Source: JARICQ01 sp964428475 (lineage in GTDB: Bacteria; Bacillota; Clostridia; Tissierellales; Tissierellaceae). From it: a stretch of DNA of 17,340 nt. Below, piece after piece: positions 6,228 through 15,005 of this stretch. The position numbers and the translations under genes are program-made. The stretch covers positions 1-17,340 of the forward strand of contig CAYRYO010000035.1 of assembly GCA_964428475.1 (NCBI GenBank), given 5' to 3'. Numbering within the stretch: position 1 is the stretch's first letter; each line of letters opens with the position of its first letter. Under the pieces are notes generated by a model that had not been told where the DNA came from, made no database searches, and worked only from the letters and a program-made list of their open reading frames with translations.

Positions 6228-7292
6228 GATTCTCCTCACTAGCTATCCAAGCTGGTGTTCCTATTTGGATTAAGTCATAGAGTATTTCTACATCTTTATT
6301 ATGCATCCTAATGCATCCCAATGAAACATATTTTCCAATGCTATCTTCATTGGAATTTCCATGTATTCCGTAGCTTCCACCACCTTTTATACTTAAGCCC
6401 ATCCATCTTTTGCCCAGAGGATTATTTGGAGCTCCACCTTTTACAGGCTTATGTATCCCTGCACCACCCCAACTTGGATTTTTGTATTTTGTTGCAATAG
6501 TAAATTTGCCTTCCGGTGTATACCCTATATCTTTACCACTTGCAACGGGATACTTGCTAATTATTTCTTTGCCTTTTAAATAATATAAGGTATTATTGCT
6601 TTTATTGATAATTATCCAGTATCCGCTAGGAACTTCTTCTTTAAATGTCAATTTAATTTCTGGTATATATATTTTATTGATCTCCATATCTTCATTTATC
6701 TTTTGGTATGTATTCTTCCCAACAACACCATCAGCCACTAATTTGTTTTCTTGCTGGTACTTTATAACAGCTGCTTTTGTCTTATTATCATAATAATAGC
6801 TTCCTCCACTATCCATGTATCCCTTTTCATTTAAAAATCTGTTGACTTTAAATACATCCTCACTAGCCACACCTTCTTTTAGCTTTAAATTGTCGATATT
6901 GAATTTTGTAATATCTACTTTAACTTCAATCTCTTGCTTGAGATTATCATCTTCATTTATAATAATATCTTCTTGTATTAGATCTTGTCTTACATATTCT
7001 TGTNNNNNNNNNNNNNNNNNNNNNNNNNNNNNNNNNNNNNNNNNNNNNNNNNNNNNNNNNNNNNNNNNNNNNNNNNNNNNNNNNNNNNNNNNNNNNNNNN
7101 NNNTTCTTGTATTAGATCTTGTCTTACATATTCTTGTCTTGTTTCTTCTTGCTCTACTATTTCCTCTATTTCTTCTACTAATACATTTTCTATTAGATCA
7201 CTTTCTATGTAATCTGTATGATCCTTATCATATCCACTTACATTTACCAACGAAAATACCATAGCCGTCAATACAATCTCTTTTAACCACAT
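6196..7292 (-). CDS. Secreted L,D-transpeptidase (PG-binding + YkuD), split by assembly gap
   Basis: One gene interrupted only by 100 N; 331 residues are visible. The order is: signal sequence (MWLKEIVLTAMVFSLVNVSG, no lipobox), an acidic Glu-rich linker, a 9-residue repeat (YVRQDLIQE) cut by the gap, more acidic linker, a PG_binding_1 domain (VNRFLNEKGYMD through DGVVGKNTY), then a YkuD domain. The YkuD catalytic motif is present: HGN, then SLGCIRM with the nucleophile Cys (codon 6313-6315). Such enzymes make 3-3 cross-links in peptidoglycan or act on spore or envelope peptidoglycan outside the cell. The frame is open from the gap to the GTG near 6870, and both flanks read the repeat in the same phase. 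The true gap size is unknown, but a repeat-based fill keeps frame. The start is ATG 7292 after AAAGGAG with about 9-nt spacing. Treating 6196-6870 as a separate gene would be wrong, because it has no start signal. Confidence 0.85.
6970..7137 (-). repeat. 27-bp coding repeat on both sides of the assembly gap
   Basis: The same 34 bases occur at 6970-7003 and 7104-7137, directly flanking the N run. They consist of a 27-bp unit plus the first 7 bases of a next unit, and code for QEYVRQDLIQE on the minus strand. This is the pattern expected of a tandem array of 9-residue units in the transpeptidase linker. A degenerate partial unit (QEETRQE) precedes it in the protein. Copy number cannot be read here. 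Confidence 0.75.
7004..7103. other. Assembly gap of 100 N
   Basis: The run of exactly 100 N is the usual placeholder for a scaffold gap of unknown length, so distances across it are not real. Confidence 0.97.
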
Positions 7293-7437
7293 AACTATCT
7301 TCTCCTTTATTCTAGATAATATAATGCTTGTATTTCATTATATTGTCCAAGATATAAAATTATGGCTAATATAGAAATTATTAAATAAATATAATACTTT
7401 ACAAACTATCACGTTGATAATATATATTACTTTTAAG

Positions 7438-7475
7438 AAAACAAGGTAGACAGTTTAAACTGTCTACCTTGTTTT
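7438..7475 (-). terminator. Rho-independent terminator of ileS
   Basis: A perfect 38-bp palindrome (arms 7438-7456 and 7457-7475, centre TTTAAA) lies 12 nt past the ileS stop codon. It has G+C-rich inner pairs (CAAGGTAGACAG) and T-rich ends on both strands. It ends ileS transcription on the minus strand. Confidence 0.9.
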
Positions 7476-7487
7476 TACATAATGCTA

Positions 7488-10400
7488 TTATATTTTCTCT
7501 AATCTTATGCCCGTCATTTGTCCATTCAAATCTTGTCTTTCTAGTTGGCCTTCTGTTACTCTTTCTATAGACTTAGCTAGAGTTTCTGATTTTATGAAAT
7601 CCTTATATTCATCTAGAGCTAATTTTATCTCATCAGATCCATCGTAGAATATATTTATATTGTCTAAGACTTCATAGCCATTGCTCTTTCTCATCTGTTG
7701 TATCTTTGATACAAACTCTCTTGCATATCCTTCATTTATAAGCTCTGGAGTTAAGCTAGTGTCTAGGATTACAAATAAATTGTTTTCCATGGCTACATCA
7801 AATCCTTCTTTAGAAGATATGGTAACTAGTACATAATCTTTTAAAATATCTACCTTTTCTCCATTTAAGTCTAAAGTTAATACTTCTCCTCTATCCAGTT
7901 TTTCCACAGTTTCTTTAGGATCTAATTCATTTAATGCCTTTCCAAAAGCCTTTACATTTTTCCCAAGTATAGAACCCGCTACCTTAAAGTTTGGCTTTAA
8001 AGAGTAATTCATAAATTGAGATAAATCATTTTCAAAGATTACATCTTTAACATTTAATTCCTCTTTAATCAAGGGAACTAAATCACTTATTAGCTCTTCA
8101 TATTTTCCGTCTATTACCACTTCTTTAAGCGGTTGACGCACCTTAAGTCTTACAGTTTCACGTGAAGCACGACCTAATCCTACCAAACTTCTTACCAAGT
8201 CCATTTTTTCTTCTAATTCGCTATTTATTAGACTTAAATCAGCATCTGGATAGTATTCTAAATGTACTGATTCATATTCTGTCAGTTTTTGATATATTTC
8301 CTCGGAAATAAAAGGTACAAAAGGTGCTATTATTTTACAAATACCTACAAGTATTTCATAACTTGTATTGTATACAGCTTTTTTGTCATTATCTAGTTCC
8401 GTAGACCAAAATCTCCTTCTATTTCTTCTAATATACCAGTTTGATAGATCTTCTATTACAAATTCCTGTATATCTCTTACAACTTTTGTAAGTTCAAATA
8501 TATCCATGTTTTCTCTTGTCTCTTTTAATAGAGTATTGTACTTTGATAGTATCCATCTATCTATTTCTGGTCTCTCATTGTAAGGAATAAAGAATTCTTT
8601 TGGATCTACTTCATCTGTATTTGCATATAGAGAGAAGAAATTATATACATTTCTTATACTTCTAAAGAACTTGCTTTCTATTTCCCTTAATCCATTTTCA
8701 TCAAATTTAGTTGGTGTCCATGGTGGAGATACATATATGATATACCATCTTAAAACATCTGCACCGTACTGATCGAACAACTTAAATGGATCTACTGTAT
8801 TTCCCTTTGTCTTAGACATTTTTTTGCCTTCTTTATCTAATACAAGGTCATTTACAAGTACATTTTTATAAGGAGATTTTCCCATTACAAATGTGGATAT
8901 AGCTAGAAGTGAATAGAACCATCCTCGAGTCTGATCTATACCTTCACATATAAAGTCTGCTGGGAATAATTTGTCAAAATTCTCCTTGTTTTCAAATGGA
9001 TAGTGATGCTGAGCAAAAGGCATTGCCCCACTGTCAAACCAAACATCTACTACATCTTTTTCTCTTGTCATAGTTCCATCGCATTTGTCACATTTTAAAT
9101 GAACATTGTCAACATATGGTCTGTGAAGTTCTATATCCATATCTATATCTTCTATCGCTCTTTCTACTAATTCTTTTCTTGAGCCTATACTGTGAATATG
9201 TCCACAGTCATCACATCTCCAAATTGGAAATGGTGTACCCCAATATCTACTTCTAGATATTGCCCAGTCATTTAAGTTTTCTAACCAGTTCCCAAATCTC
9301 TTTTCACCTACAAAATCTGGATACCAATTTATACCATTATTGTTTTCTATCAATTTGTCTTTGAATTTGGTAACTTCTATATACCATGAAGGTTTAGCAT
9401 AGTAAAGTAATGGTGTCTTACATCTCCAGCAATGTGGATAATTGTGGGCTACTCTTTCTTTTTTAAATAGCTTGCCTTCTTCTTTTAACCAAAGAATAAT
9501 ATCAAGATCCGCATCCATTACAAATTTACCTTCCCAAGGTGTTTCTAAAAACTTTCCTTGTTCTGACACTGGATTTACTACTGGAAGATCATATTTAAGA
9601 CCTGTATTGTAGTCATCTTCACCAAATGCAGGTGCAGAGTGAACAATTCCAGTACCATCTTCAATAGTTACATAATCCGCTAATGTTACATAAAAGGCTT
9701 TCCCAGCTACATCTATAAAGGGAATCAATTGTTCATATTCTATACCTTCTAAATCAGTTCCTTTCATTTCCTCTAGTACTTCATAATCTTCCCCTAACAC
9801 CTTATTTGCTAATTCTTTAGCCAAATAATATATTTGGCCTTCTTGTTTTACCTTTACATAATCCACCTTAGGATTAACTGTTAGGCATACATTTGAAGGA
9901 AGTGTCCAAGGTGTAGTTGTCCATGCTAGGAAATATTCATCTTTATCTTTAAGCTTGAATTTAGCTATTACTGTTTCTGATGTTATCTCTTCATAGCCTT
10001 GGGCTACTTCATGAGTGGCAAGTCCTGTTCCACATCTTGAACAGTAGGGAAGTATCTTATGTCCTTCATATATGAGTCCTTCTTTATGGAATTTATCTAG
10101 TATCCACCAAACAGATTCAATATAATCATTTTCAAGAGTTATATATGGATTGTCAAGGTCTATTAGGTATGCCATTCTCTCCGTCATATCTCTCCAAAGC
10201 TTTTCATATTGGAATACAGATTCTCTACATTCTCTATTGAACTTTTCCAAGCCATATTTCTCAATATCTTGTTTATTTTTTAATTTAAGCTTTTTCTCAA
10301 CTTCAATTTCTACTGGTAATCCATGAGTGTCCCATCCAGCTTTTCTTTTTACTTGATATCCTTCCATTGTCTTATATCTACAAGTAAGGTCTTTTAATGT

Positions 10401-10589
10401 CCTTGCCATTACATGGTGAATTCCAGGTTTACCATTGGCTGTTGGAGGTCCTTCATAAAATACATATGGTTTTTCGGCGTCTCTCGTGTCTACTGATTTA
10501 TGAAGTAAATCTATTTGTTTCCAGTATTCACTTATCTGTTTTTCTCTGTCTTTTACAGGTTCATTTGATAGTGCATCAAATTTTTTCAA
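7488..10589 (-). CDS. ileS: Isoleucyl-tRNA synthetase, IleS2 type
   Basis: A cytosolic class I synthetase that charges tRNA-Ile, 1033 aa, the length of the eukaryote-like IleS2 branch (bacterial IleS1 is nearer 920). In order: the nucleotide-binding block GPPTANGKPGIHHVMAR (residues 47-63), whose signature is G-I-H-H (56-59) instead of HIGH; GWDTHGLPVE; the editing (CP1) domain with WTTTPWTLPSN; Cys pairs CDDCGH and CDKCDG that suggest a zinc site; DVWFDSGAMPFA; DQTRGWFYSLL; KMSKTKGN near residue 590; then the anticodon-binding region. The first in-frame start is GTG 10631, but it lies in a hairpin-forming leader without a good ribosome binding site. TTG 10589 has AGAAAGGG 8 nt upstream and gives MKKFDALSNE, so I prefer it. 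Expression is under a T-box leader with an Ile specifier, and a strong terminator follows. Confidence 0.96.
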   Translation of the reverse strand: MKKFDALSNEPVKDREKQISEYWKQIDLLHKSVDTRDAEKPYVFYEGPPTANGKPGIHHVMARTLKDLTCRYKTMEGYQVKRKAGWDTHGLPVEIEVEKKLKLKNKQDIEKYGLEKFNRECRESVFQYEKLWRDMTERMAYLIDLDNPYITLENDYIESVWWILDKFHKEGLIYEGHKILPYCSRCGTGLATHEVAQGYEEITSETVIAKFKLKDKDEYFLAWTTTPWTLPSNVCLTVNPKVDYVKVKQEGQIYYLAKELANKVLGEDYEVLEEMKGTDLEGIEYEQLIPFIDVAGKAFYVTLADYVTIEDGTGIVHSAPAFGEDDYNTGLKYDLPVVNPVSEQGKFLETPWEGKFVMDADLDIILWLKEEGKLFKKERVAHNYPHCWRCKTPLLYYAKPSWYIEVTKFKDKLIENNNGINWYPDFVGEKRFGNWLENLNDWAISRSRYWGTPFPIWRCDDCGHIHSIGSRKELVERAIEDIDMDIELHRPYVDNVHLKCDKCDGTMTREKDVVDVWFDSGAMPFAQHHYPFENKENFDKLFPADFICEGIDQTRGWFYSLLAISTFVMGKSPYKNVLVNDLVLDKEGKKMSKTKGNTVDPFKLFDQYGADVLRWYIIYVSPPWTPTKFDENGLREIESKFFRSIRNVYNFFSLYANTDEVDPKEFFIPYNERPEIDRWILSKYNTLLKETRENMDIFELTKVVRDIQEFVIEDLSNWYIRRNRRRFWSTELDNDKKAVYNTSYEILVGICKIIAPFVPFISEEIYQKLTEYESVHLEYYPDADLSLINSELEEKMDLVRSLVGLGRASRETVRLKVRQPLKEVVIDGKYEELISDLVPLIKEELNVKDVIFENDLSQFMNYSLKPNFKVAGSILGKNVKAFGKALNELDPKETVEKLDRGEVLTLDLNGEKVDILKDYVLVTISSKEGFDVAMENNLFVILDTSLTPELINEGYAREFVSKIQQMRKSNGYEVLDNINIFYDGSDEIKLALDEYKDFIKSETLAKSIERVTEGQLERQDLNGQMTGIRLEKI

Positions 10590-10629
10590 TTTATCAACCC
10601 TTTCTTTTTTAATCTCACAGTCTCGAAAC

Positions 10630-10721
10630 ACAAATCTATTTACTGCTATGCTCGTATAGATTTGCTTCTCCTTGGCTTTGACCTACTAGAACTCGCTATG
10701 CTCCTTAAGTTAAGTCATAAA
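10630..10721 (-). repeat. Repeat-like leader segment between T-box and ileS
   Basis: Between the T-box terminator and the ileS coding region the minus strand holds about 90 nt with internal structure. GAGCATAGC occurs twice (10695-10703 and 10645-10653), and CAAATCTAT/ATAGATTTG form 9-bp arms at 10631-10639 and 10656-10664. The pieces TTTATGACTTA, TAGCGAGT and AGTAAATAGATTTG recur, with small changes, on the plus strand at 15043-15084 in the uraA leader. This suggests a dispersed repeat, possibly a decayed small palindromic element. Confidence 0.45.
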
Positions 10722-10965
10722 CAAATCCCTAAGTCTATAGACTTAGGGACGAATTTCTCGCGGTACCACCCAAATTACAAAAAATATTTACATTTTTTGC
10801 CACTCAATGAGTATAACGTCTCCACGTAGTACCCTACTAGGTTCAGATACTATGCTAAAAGGTGATCTTCACAAAATCTCTTATGACACTCTTCCACCAT
10901 TTGACTGCCTCTCTACTATAAGATCATTTTGCTACTGTCCTCATCACTGCATATATTTTCACTTG
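10715..10965 (-). ncRNA. T-box riboswitch of ileS, AUC specifier
   Basis: This leader senses uncharged tRNA-Ile and lets transcription enter ileS when charging is low. Seen on the minus strand: the T-box core GGTGGTACCGCG (10759-10770); a following terminator stem of 10 bp with a TATA loop (10726-10749) and a T-rich tail; and upstream a Stem I with GATGAGGA (the K-turn), AGAGAGG and GGTGGAAGAG distal elements. Basal stem TATGC/GCATA and mid stem GCAAAAT/ATTTTGT bracket an internal loop with GAAGATCACC. Within that loop ATC (10864-10866) followed by A is the specifier, an Ile codon matching the gene downstream. The non-coding stretch 10632-11072 is thus mostly explained by this leader, its promoter and the repeat segment. 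Confidence 0.92.
10726..10749 (-). terminator. T-box regulated terminator
   Basis: A perfect 10-bp stem TCCCTAAGTC/GACTTAGGGA with a TATA loop is followed by ATTTGTTTAT on the minus strand. Its upstream arm overlaps the sequence that would pair with the T-box core to form the antiterminator. Confidence 0.8.
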
Positions 10966-10971
10966 TATATA

Positions 10972-11000
10972 AATATACTTGACTTCTATTTATTTGTCAA
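10972..11000 (-). promoter_or_regulatory. Sigma-A promoter of ileS
   Basis: A consensus TTGACA (10995-11000), a 17-bp spacer and TATATT (10972-10977) on the minus strand lie directly upstream of the T-box leader and point to a start near 10965. Confidence 0.85.
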
Positions 11001-11072
11001 CAATAAAATATTCATTTAATCAAAATATACGATTCAACAATGCATCTTCTTATTAATTCATGATGGACTCAA

Positions 11073-12365
11073 TCACTTTATAATTGATATCCTTTCCTGT
11101 TTCATTCTCAATTTATATATATCTGTAGTTTTGTCTAATTCTATCATATCATGAGTAATAAATTCGCCCTTTTTAATTTCTTTCTTTACTACTGCATTTT
11201 CATTTATCAGTCCTATTGGCACTAAATTTTCTCTCTTTGCCACTTCGTAAGTATCTATGCTTCCCAGTACTGTATATTCCCCTATACCATCTAGCCTTTC
11301 TCCAGCTTTTAAATCCCTTTTGGCTAATGTAATAACTTCCCCTACTGGTTTTTCATATTTAGGTGCAATAGTAGCTTCACCATATATATAAGCCTTGCCT
11401 ATAGATATAGGTGTCTCTAAACTAGTTAAATGATAGGGTCTATAAAGCACATAATTTGGCCCATCTCCCATCTTTAAAAACTTCATTTCATGATGTACCT
11501 GTGCTAGTGATGTAGTCACCACTACAAATACTCCTGGTGCTATTCCATGTGCATAGTCTACTATTTTGTACTTGTCTAGTATCCCACCTTGACCTTTTAA
11601 GCTATATTTCCTTGGAAGATCATTTACTATTGTAGTTGGTCCGTGTCCGCCCCTTATATCAGGTATAAATCCTGTAGCATTTGCCATAGCTGCCATTTCA
11701 ACCATTGTATTAGTTCCATCTACAAAAGAGGCAAGCCTTACCGGATTTAGTTTAGATTTAAGGGCTGTTTGCCTTACACTATCAGGAGTTGCACTGTAAT
11801 CTATAGGATTGTTTTTTCCCTTTCCTATTGCAAGCACTTCAAATCCCGTTGCTACTGCAAAATCAAAAATTTCCTTAACTGCACCAGGTTCATCTCCTGC
11901 TGTCCCTGTATATACTACACCTGCTTCCTGAGCCATTTTATTGAGTATTGGTCCCACAACTACATCTGCCTCTACATTTAACATTACAATATGTTTTCTA
12001 TTTTCAATCGCACTCATTGCTATCATTGCACCTGTATTTGGAACCCCTGTCGCATCTACTACTACATCTATTGCATTGCCACGACTTCCATACTCAGTAT
12101 TATCCGTAACCACGTATTTATCCTTTTCTATTGCTAAATTTATATCATCTAATGTCTTAGCTATCACTATATCTTCTTTAGAAATTCCCGCTAAGGTATA
12201 GGACTCTATCGCATCACTTATCTTGTGACTTACAACAAGTGATGGCGTCATTCCCTTTACTAGCATCATTTGGCTAACTAGACCTTTTCCCATAAGCCCT
12301 GCACCTATCAGTGCTACCTTTATATTTTTTCTTTTCTCTTCTAATTCAAGTAATTTTTTTAACAT
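11073..12365 (-). CDS. SAF-domain NAD(P)-dependent dehydrogenase, homoserine dehydrogenase-like
   Basis: A 430-aa cytosolic oxidoreductase of the family described as predicted homoserine dehydrogenase with a C-terminal SAF domain. Residues about 15-35 carry the Rossmann motif VALIGAGLMGKG; VVVDATGVPNTGA and the GTAGDEPGAVKE block follow; the C-terminal third (about 335-420, with GEVITLAKRDLKAGE and KKEIKKGEFITHDMIEL) is the SAF domain. The real substrate of this family is not settled in most organisms; true homoserine dehydrogenases lack the SAF domain, so a methionine/threonine role should not be assumed. The start is ATG 12365 behind GAGGA; a GTG four codons upstream is part of that site. 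Only 18 nt separate it from the upstream flavoprotein stop, so the two genes form an operon. I see no clear terminator before the ileS promoter. Confidence 0.87.
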   Translation of the reverse strand: MLKKLLELEEKRKNIKVALIGAGLMGKGLVSQMMLVKGMTPSLVVSHKISDAIESYTLAGISKEDIVIAKTLDDINLAIEKDKYVVTDNTEYGSRGNAIDVVVDATGVPNTGAMIAMSAIENRKHIVMLNVEADVVVGPILNKMAQEAGVVYTGTAGDEPGAVKEIFDFAVATGFEVLAIGKGKNNPIDYSATPDSVRQTALKSKLNPVRLASFVDGTNTMVEMAAMANATGFIPDIRGGHGPTTIVNDLPRKYSLKGQGGILDKYKIVDYAHGIAPGVFVVVTTSLAQVHHEMKFLKMGDGPNYVLYRPYHLTSLETPISIGKAYIYGEATIAPKYEKPVGEVITLAKRDLKAGERLDGIGEYTVLGSIDTYEVAKRENLVPIGLINENAVVKKEIKKGEFITHDMIELDKTTDIYKLRMKQERISIIK

Positions 12366-12383
12366 CTTAATCCTCACTTTTTC

Positions 12384-13613
12384 TTAATTTAAAGCAGCTC
12401 TTTCTCCTGCGATATAACCAGAAGACCACGCCCATTGCAAATTATATCCCCCACAATCTCCATCTATATCTAGTATTTCTCCTACTATGTATAATCCGCT
12501 TACAATTTTAGATTCCATAGTCTTATTATTTACTTCATCTGTATTTACCCCACCAGCTGTAACTTGAGCATTAGCCCATGGCTGACTTCCTATCACAGTG
12601 AAACTCCAAGAATTAAGTATCTCAGATAATTTACTTATCTCTTCTTTTGAAAGATCTCCTACATTTTTATTCTTATTTAAAGCTATAGTCTTAAGAATAG
12701 GAATTATAAGTTTTTTATTTATAAATCCTATCAAAGCTATCTCTAGTGTCTTTTTCCCCATTAAGCTAAATCTATATATAAGATATTCATATAACTCTTC
12801 TATATTCATGTGGTGAATAATGGATACCCTTACCTCTACCTTTTTCCCTTTATTTAAATTATATATGGCAGTTCTGCTTAGATTTAGTATTGGTGGTCCT
12901 GATATTCCATAAGAAGTAAATAGTATATCACCAGTATCTTTAAGCAATACTTTTCCATCTACATAAAGTTCTGCCCTTCCAACAAATTTAGTTCCATTTA
13001 ATGACTTAAAGTGATTTCCTTCTAAATTTAACTGAACAAGTCCTGGAAAAGTTCTTATTGTAGTATGTCCCATAGCTTGACATAAATTATATCCATTGCC
13101 ATCAGACCCGCTATTTGGAAGTGCCATTCCTCCTGTTGCTAGGATCACCCTATCGCCTTGAAATACTCTATTGTCTTTTAAAGTGACAATAAATTTATCC
13201 TTGTGTTTTTTTATATCCCATACATAAGCCTCTGTAATTAAATTTATTCCTTCATTTTCAATTTCAAATTTAAGTAAATCAACCATACTTGAACTTTGAA
13301 ATGAAAGTGGAAATACTTTCCCAGCATCTCCTAGTGCAGGACTTATCCCCATCATTTCAAAAAACTCAATTGTACTATCCACATTAAACTGAGATAATAC
13401 ACTATATGCAAACTTTGAGTTTTCTCCATGATAATTCTTTACACTTAAACTTTTATTTGTATAATTACATCTTCCATTTCCTGTGGCGAGTAATTTTTTC
13501 CCAACCCTATCATTTCTCTCTAATAAAACTACTTGAGCTCCATTTATCTTAGCAGATATTGCTGCAATCATACCAGCAGCTCCCCCACCTATTACTATTA
13601 CCTTCTTCCCCAT
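12384..13613 (-). CDS. BaiN/HI0933-type FAD-dependent oxidoreductase
   Basis: A 409-aa flavoprotein of the HI0933/YhiN/BaiN family, full length. The N terminus has the dinucleotide fold VIVIGGGAAGMIAA, an acidic ribose-binding end (LLERN), and the family mark GKKLLATGNGRCNYTN. ATGGMALPNSGSDGNGY lies in the middle, and the C-terminal FAD block GLYIVGEILDIDGDCGGYNLQWAW closes the protein. BaiN of gut clostridia has been linked to bile acid dehydroxylation, but most family members occur without that pathway and their substrate is unknown; no bai genes are here. The start is ATG 13613 with GGAAGGGAG and 7-nt spacing. It heads a two-gene operon with the SAF dehydrogenase and starts after the uraA terminator, so it should have its own promoter, which I could not define (TATAAA near 13650 lacks a good -35). 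Confidence 0.92.
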   Translation of the reverse strand: MGKKVIVIGGGAAGMIAAISAKINGAQVVLLERNDRVGKKLLATGNGRCNYTNKSLSVKNYHGENSKFAYSVLSQFNVDSTIEFFEMMGISPALGDAGKVFPLSFQSSSMVDLLKFEIENEGINLITEAYVWDIKKHKDKFIVTLKDNRVFQGDRVILATGGMALPNSGSDGNGYNLCQAMGHTTIRTFPGLVQLNLEGNHFKSLNGTKFVGRAELYVDGKVLLKDTGDILFTSYGISGPPILNLSRTAIYNLNKGKKVEVRVSIIHHMNIEELYEYLIYRFSLMGKKTLEIALIGFINKKLIIPILKTIALNKNKNVGDLSKEEISKLSEILNSWSFTVIGSQPWANAQVTAGGVNTDEVNNKTMESKIVSGLYIVGEILDIDGDCGGYNLQWAWSSGYIAGERAALN

Positions 13614-13688
13614 AGAAAAACTCCCTTCCCAATTTCTCTCAACATCTATTTTATATCTTATTGACTCTTTTGTCTATTTTTTAAATCA

Positions 13689-13721
13689 AAAAGCCAATCT
13701 CTTGTATAGAAATCAGCTTTT
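13689..13721 (-). terminator. Rho-independent terminator of uraA
   Basis: On the minus strand AAAAGC/GCTTTT and an inner partly wobble-paired 8-bp part form a 14-bp stem with an ATACA loop, followed by more T (TTTTTGATTT). It lies 35 nt past the uraA stop codon. Confidence 0.75.
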
Positions 13722-13755
13722 AGATATGTTTATTTTAATATATTATATTGCCCTT

Positions 13756-15000
13756 TTATTTTCTATTTAACACTATATTTAATACTATCCCTACTAATGC
13801 TGCAAAACTTAATCCTGAAATCTTTACACTATTTGTGATTGGAATTCCAATGATTATTCCAAATTTAGATTCTACTATCCCTGACCCTAAACCTAGTATT
13901 AAAATTGTCGCTATTACAAGTATATTTTTAGCATTGAACTTTACATCTTGATTTTTAATAGTTTTTGCTCCAATTAAGGATATCATACTAAATAACATAA
14001 GTGATATTCCACCCATTACCGCATTTGGTATAGTTGAAAGCGTTGCTCCTATTTTAGATACAAATGCCAAAGCTATGGCAAATACTGCCGCAAGTCTAAG
14101 AATTGACGGATCATAGTTTTTAGTTATTGCAAGTACTCCTGTATTTTCTCCATATGTTGTATTTGCAGGCCCACCTATTAATGCAGCAAATGTAGTTGCA
14201 AGTCCATCTCCTAAAAGCGTTCTATTTAGTCCTGGATCTTTTACAAAGTTCTTTCCTACTACTTGTCCATTTGTAGTAATATCTCCTAAATGTTCCATAA
14301 ATACTGCAAGTATCACTGGAGTGATTATCGCTACAGCTCCTAAGTCAAACTTAGGAAGTGTAAAACTTGGCAGTTCTATAATTGATGCACTTTTAATTAT
14401 CTCTATATCGACTAGACCAGCTCTTATAGATACTAGATATCCTAAGACAACTGCTATAAGAATGGCAAGTTGTTTTACAAATCCTCTTGTCTTAAAATTG
14501 ATGAGAAGAGCTGTTGAAAGTGTAATACCTGCTATTATTAAATTTTCACTTGCCATTGCAAAAGCTACTGGTATCATATTCATTCCTATAACTATTATCA
14601 TAGGCCCTACTACTTGAGGTGCAAGGTATTTTTGTATCTTTTCTACTCCAATTTTATTAACTAAAAAAGAAATCAATACATAAATAAGACCTGCTACAAG
14701 TAATCCCCCTTGTGCATATCTCAAGTCTCCATTATATAATGTCTTTACTGCGATTATTGCTGGAATAAATGCAAATGATGATCCCAGAAATACCGGAACC
14801 TTCCCCTTTGTGCATAAGTGAAAGATAAGCGTTCCTACACCTGCTGAAAATAATGCGACTGATGGGTTTAACCCTGTTAAGATTGGTACAAGTACCGTTG
14901 CACCAAACATTGCCACAAGATGCTGAAGTGCAAGTACAATTTTTTTTGAATTGTGAAGAAGTGAGTTTTCCTCAACTTTAGAACTGATTGTGTTTTGCAT
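13756..15000 (-). CDS. uraA: Uracil permease (NCS2 family, UraA/PyrP)
   Basis: A 414-aa membrane transporter of the nucleobase:cation symporter-2 family, most like uracil permeases that import uracil with protons. The N-terminal ALQHLVAMFGATVLVP with its Gln-His pair is the classic NCS2 helix 1; the substrate-site acids appear in FMEHLGD and in the signature TTYGENTGVLAIT. The long alternation of hydrophobic segments fits the 14-helix fold. Xanthine or urate transport is less likely given the UraA-like motifs and the PyrR-type site directly before the start, which ties the gene to pyrimidine control. The start is ATG 15000, with AAGGAG 8 nt upstream. It is transcribed from its own promoter at 15129-15157 and ends at a terminator, so it looks monocistronic. 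Confidence 0.94.
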   Translation of the reverse strand: MQNTISSKVEENSLLHNSKKIVLALQHLVAMFGATVLVPILTGLNPSVALFSAGVGTLIFHLCTKGKVPVFLGSSFAFIPAIIAVKTLYNGDLRYAQGGLLVAGLIYVLISFLVNKIGVEKIQKYLAPQVVGPMIIVIGMNMIPVAFAMASENLIIAGITLSTALLINFKTRGFVKQLAILIAVVLGYLVSIRAGLVDIEIIKSASIIELPSFTLPKFDLGAVAIITPVILAVFMEHLGDITTNGQVVGKNFVKDPGLNRTLLGDGLATTFAALIGGPANTTYGENTGVLAITKNYDPSILRLAAVFAIALAFVSKIGATLSTIPNAVMGGISLMLFSMISLIGAKTIKNQDVKFNAKNILVIATILILGLGSGIVESKFGIIIGIPITNSVKISGLSFAALVGIVLNIVLNRK

Positions 15001-15005
15001 TTTTT

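Noticed and set aside
6196..6870. A separate 224-aa L,D-transpeptidase gene starting at GTG 6870
   Set aside because: The frame stays open upstream to the N gap, there is no ribosome binding site before that GTG, and the signal peptide part lies across the gap in a compatible frame.
6970..7137. CRISPR-like array around the N gap
   Set aside because: The repeats are in frame within a protein, contain no spacers, and there are no cas genes.
6815..7264. Plus-strand open frames through the gap
   Set aside because: They are antisense to the transpeptidase, include N, and have no recognisable domain or start signal.
10807..11019. Small plus-strand ORF in the ileS leader
   Set aside because: It is antisense to a clear T-box leader and promoter and lacks a ribosome binding site.
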